A stretch of 19,338 bases of DNA from Anaerolineales bacterium UBA3940 (lineage in GTDB: Bacteria; Chloroflexota; Anaerolineae; Aggregatilineales; UBA3940). The position numbers and the translations under genes are program-made. Positions within the stretch are counted from its first letter, which is position 1. Each line of letters begins with the position of its first letter. Shown here piece by piece: positions 13,734 to 19,338 of the stretch. Location: assembly GCA_002385675.1 (NCBI GenBank), contig DGDY01000106.1, positions 1 to 19,338 on the forward strand, read 5' to 3'. Under the pieces are notes generated by a model. The model saw nothing but the letters and a program-made list of their open reading frames with translations, searched no databases and had not been told where the DNA came from.

Positions 13734-14945
13734 CTAAAACTCAGCCGGGGGCAGCACGAACGTCACCAGCACGCCCGCGCCCTTCCTGGATTCGATGTTC
13801 AGGCTGACGCCGTGTGCGTCGAGGATCATCTTTGCCAGCGCAAGCCCAATGCCGAAGCCGCCGTAATGCCGGGTTGACGGGTTCTCCTCTCCCTGCTCCA
13901 GAACGACCGTCGCCCGGCGGAGTTGCTCCGGCGACATGCCCGGCCCGTAGTCCCGCACGCTGATAGCGATATCGCCCTGGTCGCCCACCGCTACCGCGCT
14001 GACCTCGACCGGGCCGGGCTCGCCGAACTTGAGCCCGTTGTCGATGATCTGTGTCAGCGCGCGGGTCAGCTTCTTCACATCCACGTAGATAGGGGGCAGC
14101 CCGCGCTGTACGTAGACGTTCAGCCGGGTATCCGCATCCGGGTACAGGCGGGCGGCGCGAGCCACCGCTCCGTGTACTACGTCTGCGACGGCAACCAGCG
14201 ACGGCTTCAGGTCGGTCGGGTCGCTGAAATCGCGCACCTGGTCAAGCCGGTACTCCAGCTTGGCGAACGCCTCCGCCGCGTGGGCAAACATTCGCTTCCG
14301 CCCCACCGGATCGTCGATGACAGCTTCCAGCTCGCTGAGCGCCATCTTAAGCTGCATGGCGGGCGTCCGCAGCTCGTGCGAAACAATGTCCAGCACGCGC
14401 CCCTTCACCCGGCTTAACTCTTCGAGCCGCTTGTTGGCGCGGCGAAGCTCGTACGTGCGCTGCTCGACTCGCTTCTCAAGCTCGCGACGGTGGGCCTCCA
14501 GTTCGTCGTAAAGCTGCTTCGCGCGGAGCAGCGCGCGCACCCGCACGATCAATTCGACCCGGTCCAGCGGCTTGTTCAGGAACTCATCCGCGCCCGCCGC
14601 CAGCCCTTCCATACGCCGATTCTGCTCGGTCGCGCCGGTCACGAGGATGACCGGCAGGAAGCGAGTCTCGTTTGCTGCCTTGATCTGCTGGCAGACCGCG
14701 ATCCCGTCGGTACCGGGGATGATGACATCAAGCACGACAATATCCGGCGCGGAGTCCCTCACCCGCTCCAGCGTGTCATAGCCGTTTGTCGCGGTGATGA
14801 TCTGGTAGCCCTCACGCGCGAGGATGTACGAGAGGTACTCCAGCACATTCTCGTCGTCGTCCACAACGAGAATCTTGCATTCTTCCGGCGGTTTCATCGG
14901 CAATTCGATACTGGCGCTTTCGCGGTAGGCGTCTGTGGCAGCCAT
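13734..14945 (-). CDS. Hybrid signalling protein: receiver, coiled coil, histidine kinase
   Basis: A cytoplasmic two-component protein of 403 residues. Residues 23-142 are a receiver domain (D29/D30, phospho-acceptor D73 in VVLDVIIPGTDG, T103, K125). A likely coiled coil (143-185) leads into HisKA with the phospho-His in VSHELRTP (H190). The ATPase domain follows: N-box IIDNGLKF (first Asn replaced by Q299), G1 box DYGPGMS (332-338) and G2 box GGFGIGLALAK (362-372). With no sensor or membrane region, its input is probably phosphorylation of the receiver. The start is ATG 14945, with AAAAGG nine bases upstream; an upstream in-frame ATG at 15044 would add a Cys/His-rich 33 residues without a ribosome site. 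It converges on the HAD-DinB gene with only 16 bases between. Confidence 0.95.
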   Translation of the reverse strand: MAATDAYRESASIELPMKPPEECKILVVDDDENVLEYLSYILAREGYQIITATNGYDTLERVRDSAPDIVVLDVIIPGTDGIAVCQQIKAANETRFLPVILVTGATEQNRRMEGLAAGADEFLNKPLDRVELIVRVRALLRAKQLYDELEAHRRELEKRVEQRTYELRRANKRLEELSRVKGRVLDIVSHELRTPAMQLKMALSELEAVIDDPVGRKRMFAHAAEAFAKLEYRLDQVRDFSDPTDLKPSLVAVADVVHGAVARAARLYPDADTRLNVYVQRGLPPIYVDVKKLTRALTQIIDNGLKFGEPGPVEVSAVAVGDQGDIAISVRDYGPGMSPEQLRRATVVLEQGEENPSTRHYGGFGIGLALAKMILDAHGVSLNIESRKGAGVLVTFVLPPAEF

Positions 14946-14954
14946 GGCATTCAA

Positions 14955-14960
14955 CCTTTT
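14955..14960 (-). promoter_or_regulatory. Ribosome binding site deciding the hybrid kinase start
   Basis: AAAAGG on the minus strand, nine bases before ATG 14945. It favours the 403-residue form over longer and shorter in-frame starts. Confidence 0.5.
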
Positions 14961-15059
14961 CTCTGCCTTCCCGTGTCTCAGTTTATCATGATGACAGTGT
15001 TTGCACCTAATCGACAACCGTCCGCCGCCTGCATAGCAGCCCACAAGAATCTGGGTTAG

Positions 15060-15065
15060 ATTATA
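15060..15065 (-). promoter_or_regulatory. Isolated -10 element upstream of the hybrid kinase gene
   Basis: A perfect TATAAT on the minus strand in the short divergent gap, about 115 bases before the kinase start. No convincing -35 lies at 15-19 bases, so this is weak. Confidence 0.3.
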
Positions 15066-15111
15066 GGCGGGAATTAACTCCTTTTTATGTCAGGTGATCG
15101 TCAGCAATTGA

Positions 15112-15621
15112 ATGAAAAGACCACCGCCAGCCCCTCAAGATAGCCGGGTGCTATCCCATCACCGTTTTACGCGGCCTGCCATCCGGCTATGGTTGCCGCT
15201 GACGATGCTCCTCGTAGTCGGGCTGTGCGGCTGGTTGATCACCCCGGATGTCGGCATCCTAGAGTTCCTCGCGCTGCTGTTCCTGCTGTATGTGTCGATC
15301 AGCGCGCTGGTGGCAGTCGCCGAGATCAGCGTAGTCGAGGATGGGTTGATCATCAACCGCGTGCTGCTCCCCAAGCGCTTCGTGCCGTGGGACGACATCG
15401 ACCGCGTGATCGTTTTCGCCCATGCAAGCGGCGGGACGGACACCCATATCGAAATCGCCAGCATCAGCGTGTACGAGGGCCTCTCTCCGCTGAACCGCCT
15501 GCCGGGGCTGGCCTACGGGCAGGGCTTCCGGCAGACGATCATGATCACCCCTGATACCATCGAGGACTATGACTTGCTGCTCACTGCGCTGGAGGCGAAC
15601 TGCCATGTGGTCTGGCGCTGA
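15112..15621 (+). CDS. Small membrane protein with PH-like C-terminal domain
   Basis: This encodes 169 residues. A basic, proline-rich N-terminus (1-24) is followed by two membrane helices (about 25-43 and 48-70) and then a beta-rich domain from EISVVEDGLIINR (71-83) and RFVPWDDIDRVIVF (89-102). That order, two helices followed by a strand pair with a W-x-D-I-x-x-V phrase, resembles bacterial PH-like (bPH/YdbT-type) membrane proteins, so a membrane-facing PH-fold is a fair guess; no enzyme motif is seen. ATG 15112 has no clear ribosome site, so the start is uncertain. It sits between the divergent kinase gene and dinG, and the 118-base gap before dinG holds a putative promoter, so it is probably a separate unit. 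Confidence 0.75.
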   Translation: MKRPPPAPQDSRVLSHHRFTRPAIRLWLPLTMLLVVGLCGWLITPDVGILEFLALLFLLYVSISALVAVAEISVVEDGLIINRVLLPKRFVPWDDIDRVIVFAHASGGTDTHIEIASISVYEGLSPLNRLPGLAYGQGFRQTIMITPDTIEDYDLLLTALEANCHVVWR

Positions 15622-15640
15622 GCGCAGCCGGTGCAGCGAT

Positions 15641-15669
15641 TTGCCCGCCGGTCCCGCTTCCGTTACGAT
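15641..15669 (+). promoter_or_regulatory. Putative promoter of dinG
   Basis: TTGCCC (15641-15646), 17 bases, TACGAT (15664-15669). Both boxes match four of six. It lies 70 bases before dinG. No LexA-like operator was noticed nearby. Confidence 0.4.
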
Positions 15670-15739
15670 TACACGGTGCCCCTAACAGGCTACGCCAGCA
15701 GCAACCCGCCCCGTTTGACGGGCTAGAAAGGCACTCGCC

Positions 15740-18556
15740 ATGCGCGATGTCCTGGTCTCGATTGACCTGGAAACGACAGGGCTGAACCCGGACACTGACC
15801 AGATTATCGAAATCGGCGCGGTAAAGTTCCGGGGCGATGAGGTAATCGATGAGTTTCAAACGCTGGTCAACCCCGGCTGTCCGGTCCCTCCATTCATCAC
15901 GCAGCTTACAGGCATCACGACCGAGGACGTGCGTCATGCGCCAACGCTGCGCGAGATTCTGCCCGGCCTGCGCCGTTTCCTCGGCGATGCGCCGCTCATG
16001 GCCCACAACGTCCAGTTTGATATTGCCTTTCTGGAGCGTGGCGGGCTGCGGGTCAGCCACCATACGGTCATCGACACTTACGTGCTGGCCTCCACGCTGT
16101 TCCCCGACGCGCCGCGCTACAACCTGCACGCGCTGATGTCAATGCTCAGCCTCCCTGCGATCGGCGATACGCACCGCGCCCTCAACGACGCTCACATCGC
16201 AAGGGAGCTTTACCTCAAGCTGTGGGAGCGTGCGCTCGCGCTCCCGCTCGATACCCTCGCGGAGATCGTGCGCCTGGGCGAGCAGATGCCGTGGGACGGT
16301 GCGTACATGTTCAAGGCGGCGCTGCAGGCGCGCTCGCGGGAGGTCTTTACCGCGCCAGAGGCGAAGGATGCCGGTGAACTGACCGACCTCGGCGAGTTAT
16401 TCGGCGGGCCGGGTGAATCTCCCCCGACCCTGCGCCCCCGGCACGACATCCAGCCGATTGACGAGGAGGAGCTTGTCGCGCTGGTCAAGCCCAACGGCGC
16501 GCTGTCAAAGGCGCTGGCGGGCTACGAGTATCGCTCGCAGCAGGTGGACATGCTGCGGCAGGTGACGCGGGCTTTCAACAGGGGACAGCATATGTTCATC
16601 GAGGCCCCGACCGGCGTCGGCAAGTCGCTGGCGTACCTGCTGCCCGCCGCCCGCTTCGCCGTGCAGAACGACGCCCGCGTCGTCATCAGCACGAACACCA
16701 TCAATCTGCAGGAGCAGCTTATCAACAAGGACATCCCGCAGCTTACCAGCGCGCTGAAACTCCCCGTCCGGGTCGCCGTGCTCAAGGGGCGGCGGAACTA
16801 CCTCTGCCCGCGCCGCCTCGCTGCCCTGCGGCGGCGGGGTGCGACCACGCGTGAAGAGATGCACTTGCTCGCCAAGATTCTCGTGTGGCTCACCCAGAAC
16901 AAGAGCGGCGACCGCAACGAGATCAGCCTGCGCGGCCCGGTCGAGGCGGCGATCTGGCGCCGGTTGAGCGCCGAAGACGAGGGATGCACGACCGAGCGCT
17001 GCCTGGTGCAGACAGGGGGCACATGCCCGTTCTACCGGGCACGCCGCCAGGCGGAGAGCGCCCACCTGCTGATCGTCAACCACGCACTCCTGCTCTCCGA
17101 TGTGGCGACCGAGGGGCGCGTGCTACCGCCGTATGACCACCTCATCGTCGATGAGGCCCACCACCTCGAAGACGCCATCACCAACAGCATGATGTTCCGC
17201 ACCGATCCCGACGACATCAAGCGGCAGGTCGCGGATCTCGGCACGCTGCGCACCGGGCTAATGGGCGACCTACTCCAGCACACTCAGGACGCAATCCCGG
17301 CACGCCATCACAAGACACTCACCGAGTTCGTCAACATCGTGACGCAGGCATCCTCCGTGATGACCACGCACGTCGATCGCTTCTTTCATGCGTTGCGGGT
17401 GTTCCTTGAGACTCACGCGAACGTGCAGCGCAACGAGTACACGGCGCAGGTGCGCATTATCGACGCGCTGCGGCGTCAGCCCGGCTGGAGCGAGATCGAG
17501 ATACGCTGGGACAACCTCAGCCAGTTCACCGGCGCGATCTCCGGGGCGATGGAGGAGCTTGCACGCGGACTGAGCGAGCTGGCCGAGTACGACATCGAGG
17601 ACTTTGACGACCTCATCTCCGCGACGAACTCCACCGCGCGCCGCCTCACCGAGTTGCACCGGCGGTTGCACGAGATCGTCAGCGAGCCGGACGGCAATAC
17701 CATCTACTGGGCGGAGTTTCAGCCGGACCGCGACACGATCTCCCTGCACGCCGCCCCGCTCGACGTTGGCCCGCTCGTGCAGGAGCACGTCTGGTTCAAG
17801 AAGGACACCGTCATCATGACGAGCGCGACGCTCCGCACCGACGACTCCTTCGAGTTCATCCGCACCCGACTGAGCGCCGATGACGTGACCGAGGTCGTCG
17901 TGGACTCGCCGTTCGACTACGAGAACAACACGCTGCTCTACATCGTCAGCGATATGCCGGAGCCGAACCAGCGCGACGCCTACCAGCGCAGCGTCGAGCA
18001 GGGCCTGCTGGAGCTGTGCCGCGCAACGCAGGGGCGAACGATGGTGCTGTTTACCAGCTACGCCCAGCTTCGCCAGACCGCCAACGCCATCGCTGAGCCG
18101 CTTGCCCGTGAGGGCATCGTCGTCTTCGATCAGAGCGATGGTTCCAGCCGCTCGCAGCTTCTGGAAGGCTTCGTCGGCACAGAGAAGGCTGTGCTGATGG
18201 GCACACGTTCCTTCTGGGAGGGTGTAGACGTGCCGGGCGCGGACCTGAGCGTGCTCGTGATCGTGCGCCTGCCGTTCAGCGTGCCAAGCGACCCGCTCTT
18301 CGCCGCCCGCAGCGAGCAGTTCGAGGACCCGTTCAACCAGTATGCGATCCCGGAAACCATTTTGCGTTTCCGTCAGGGGTTTGGTCGCCTGATCCGCCGC
18401 AAAGACGACCGGGGCGTAGTCGTCATCTTCGACCGCCGGGTTATCAGCAAGGGCTACGGGCAGTTGTTCCTGAACTCGCTGCCGACCTGTACAGTTTATC
18501 GCGGGCGGCTGGCGGACCTGCCCCGTCTCGCCGTGCGTTGGTTGGAGCGCCAGTAG
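15740..18556 (+). CDS. dinG: DnaQ exonuclease-DinG helicase fusion
   Basis: A DNA repair protein of 938 residues combining a 3'-5' exonuclease with an XPD-like 5'-3' Fe-S helicase; the same fusion is known from Firmicutes DinG. The exonuclease (1-165) has all DEDDh residues: D9 and E11 (SIDLETTG), D94 (HNVQFDIAF), H145 and D150 (THRALNDAH). The helicase starts near 260: Walker A APTGVGKS with K295, Fe-S cysteines C356, C416, C421 and C429, DEAH box 471-474, TSATLRT near 695, GVDVPG near 830 and the motif VI stretch QGFGRLIRR (879-887). Unlike the B. subtilis protein, whose helicase has lost the cluster cysteines, all four are present here. ATG 15740 follows AGAAAGG. Full length and apparently intact. 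Confidence 0.97.
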   Translation: MRDVLVSIDLETTGLNPDTDQIIEIGAVKFRGDEVIDEFQTLVNPGCPVPPFITQLTGITTEDVRHAPTLREILPGLRRFLGDAPLMAHNVQFDIAFLERGGLRVSHHTVIDTYVLASTLFPDAPRYNLHALMSMLSLPAIGDTHRALNDAHIARELYLKLWERALALPLDTLAEIVRLGEQMPWDGAYMFKAALQARSREVFTAPEAKDAGELTDLGELFGGPGESPPTLRPRHDIQPIDEEELVALVKPNGALSKALAGYEYRSQQVDMLRQVTRAFNRGQHMFIEAPTGVGKSLAYLLPAARFAVQNDARVVISTNTINLQEQLINKDIPQLTSALKLPVRVAVLKGRRNYLCPRRLAALRRRGATTREEMHLLAKILVWLTQNKSGDRNEISLRGPVEAAIWRRLSAEDEGCTTERCLVQTGGTCPFYRARRQAESAHLLIVNHALLLSDVATEGRVLPPYDHLIVDEAHHLEDAITNSMMFRTDPDDIKRQVADLGTLRTGLMGDLLQHTQDAIPARHHKTLTEFVNIVTQASSVMTTHVDRFFHALRVFLETHANVQRNEYTAQVRIIDALRRQPGWSEIEIRWDNLSQFTGAISGAMEELARGLSELAEYDIEDFDDLISATNSTARRLTELHRRLHEIVSEPDGNTIYWAEFQPDRDTISLHAAPLDVGPLVQEHVWFKKDTVIMTSATLRTDDSFEFIRTRLSADDVTEVVVDSPFDYENNTLLYIVSDMPEPNQRDAYQRSVEQGLLELCRATQGRTMVLFTSYAQLRQTANAIAEPLAREGIVVFDQSDGSSRSQLLEGFVGTEKAVLMGTRSFWEGVDVPGADLSVLVIVRLPFSVPSDPLFAARSEQFEDPFNQYAIPETILRFRQGFGRLIRRKDDRGVVVIFDRRVISKGYGQLFLNSLPTCTVYRGRLADLPRLAVRWLERQ

Positions 18557-18622
18557 GCAGCTTGCGAGGGCTGCAGGGCAACCACGAAGTTTATTCGTCA
18601 CGGGTATTGCCTGCTCGACGGT

Positions 18623-18650
18623 TTGCGCCATCGGGAGCGAGCAGTACAAT
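18623..18650 (+). promoter_or_regulatory. Putative promoter of the receiver-protein gene
   Basis: TTGCGC (18623-18628), 16 bases, TACAAT (18645-18650, five of six). It lies 57 bases before the start, in the 151-base gap after dinG, where no terminator was seen. Confidence 0.45.
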
Positions 18651-18707
18651 GCGAGTGGGCACAAACCCGCCTGACTGCTTATCAAAAGGAATCAACACGA
18701 GGGTGTC

Positions 18708-19148
18708 ATGACAGCGCCGATCGGGGAATCGCTGGGGACGGTGGTGTACGTCGAAGACGAGCCCGCCATGATCGACCTCATTACATTGATTCTAAGCCGG
18801 CACGGCTTCGAGGTAGCGGGAGCGCTGAGCGGCGCGGAGGGGCTTCAGCTTATCCGCGAAACCAAGCCGGACCTCATCCTGCTCGACCTCATGATGCCGG
18901 ACATGAGCGGGTGGGATGTTTACCATGCGCTCCGGGCGGATGACGAGTTGAGCCGCATCCCGGTCATCGTTGTGACTGCAAGAGCGGCGACCATCGACCA
19001 GACGCTTGGGCTGCGCATTGCAAAGGTGCAGGACTACATCACCAAGCCCTTCAGCCCTGCCGAACTGGTCCGCCGGATCGGCGTCGTGCTCGGCGACAGC
19101 CGCCTGGTCACCGCCGCCGACGACGAGGCAGAAGCCGGAGCGGGTTAA
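18708..19148 (+). CDS. Single-domain CheY-like response regulator
   Basis: The product is 146 residues, nearly all one receiver domain. Acidic pocket E16/D17 (YVEDEP), phospho-acceptor D60 (LILLDLMMPDMSGWD), T90 (VVTAR) and K113 (ITKPFSP) are all present, so it should be phosphorylated normally. A short Ala/Glu-rich tail (135-146) carries no output domain. It could act as a phosphate relay or by binding a partner protein. The start ATG 18708 has GAGGG five to six bases upstream. It is not in an operon with a kinase; the hybrid kinase about 3.7 kb away is a possible partner, but this rests on proximity only. It is followed by a hairpin at 19176-19196. Confidence 0.95.
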   Translation: MTAPIGESLGTVVYVEDEPAMIDLITLILSRHGFEVAGALSGAEGLQLIRETKPDLILLDLMMPDMSGWDVYHALRADDELSRIPVIVVTARAATIDQTLGLRIAKVQDYITKPFSPAELVRRIGVVLGDSRLVTAADDEAEAGAG

Positions 19149-19175
19149 GCGGAGGATCGCAGAGCTTGCTGTCGA

Positions 19176-19196
19176 CGAGGGCGCGACGCGCCCTCG
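19176..19196 (+). terminator. Perfect GC-rich hairpin after the receiver gene
   Basis: CGAGGGCGC (19176-19184) pairs with GCGCCCTCG (19188-19196) around a three-base loop. It begins 27 bases after the stop. No T run follows, so it may be a Rho-type or weak terminator, or an mRNA end stabiliser. Confidence 0.5.
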
Positions 19197-19221
19197 GTCC
19201 ATGTTGAGGAGGGTATGTGCG

Positions 19222-19338
19222 ATGCCCATGACCGGGCGCCTGATCCACCGGGGGACCGGGGCTACACTGCTGGAAAATGTGCGCTGGTGCGCCTCGTTCT
19301 GGTGTAAGCTGCGCGGGCTGATGTTCCGGCGGGAGCTA
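19222..19338 (+). CDS. DUF192 family protein, 5' part only
   Basis: Only 39 codons are inside the window and the gene runs off the right edge. It begins at ATG 19222, eight bases after AGGAGGG (19207-19213); an in-frame ATG at 19201 lies in front of this site and is less likely. The visible end CKLRGLMFRREL matches the R-x-x-G-L-M-x-R opening of DUF192, small periplasmic or cytoplasmic proteins of unknown function. Two cysteines (C23, C28) occur in the WCASFWCK stretch. No signal peptide is seen in this start. The family call rests on one motif, so it is tentative but likely. Confidence 0.75.
   Translation, partial: MPMTGRLIHRGTGATLLENVRWCASFWCKLRGLMFRREL

Noticed and set aside
14946..15044. 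Cys/His-rich N-terminal extension of the hybrid kinase (CKHCHH)
   Set aside because: It would need the upstream ATG at 15044 without a ribosome site; ATG 14945 has AAAAGG well placed, so the apparent metal motif is probably untranslated.
15713..15727. Hairpin just upstream of dinG (CCCGT-TTG-ACGGG)
   Set aside because: Five pairs with a three-base loop; likely chance in GC-rich DNA.

Overview
The window is GC-rich and gene-dense, with genes on both strands and almost no non-coding space. No gap without a gene exceeds about 250 bases. The gene set suggests an aerobic, free-living bacterium of the Chloroflexota, probably the Anaerolineae in the broad sense. This is an inference from the look of several lineage-type hypothetical proteins and from the A2-type caa3 oxidase. 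No 16S rRNA gene or other decisive marker is present.

Layout. (1) 1-609: 3' end of a hypothetical protein with a GNAT-like C-terminal motif. (2) 671-5071: a complete cytochrome c oxidase operon with its own promoter: coxB with a fused cytochrome c domain, coxA, a two-helix small protein, coxC with an extra N-terminal helix, and coxD. It ends in a bidirectional terminator shared with the opposing genes. (3) 5088-7325, minus strand: a DUF1786 protein followed by a YgfZ/GcvT-like folate-binding protein, behind an extended -10 promoter. (4) 7422-8354, plus: a membrane-anchored pentapeptide-repeat protein. (5) 8364-8531, minus: tRNA-Arg(TCT) with promoter, leader hairpin and terminator all visible. 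(6) 8571-11340, minus: a DUF302 protein, then a two-gene unit of unrecognised proteins (133 and 532 aa) that both carry winged-helix-like segments. (7) 11383-12074, plus: elongation factor P with an arginine at the tip of its active loop. (8) 12089-13717, plus: a Cys-rich small protein translationally coupled (ATGA overlap) to a HAD phosphatase-DinB fusion. (9) 13734-14945, minus: a REC-HisKA-HATPase hybrid kinase. (10) 15112-19196, plus: a small membrane protein with a PH-like tail, a DnaQ-DinG exonuclease-helicase, and a stand-alone CheY-like receiver. (11) 19222-19338: the start of a DUF192 gene cut by the window edge.

How the parts relate. The cox operon encodes a terminal oxidase whose electron-donor cytochrome is covalently attached to subunit II, so it could take electrons from a carrier and reduce O2 while pumping protons. 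The other blocks look like housekeeping (tRNA, EF-P, DNA repair, Fe-S maintenance) and signalling. There is no sign of phage, integrase, transposase, CRISPR, toxin-antitoxin or defence genes, so this reads as ordinary chromosomal backbone. The most promising under-described items are the 532/133-aa pair, the Cys-rich plus HAD-DinB unit, and small departures from type in the oxidase and EF-P.
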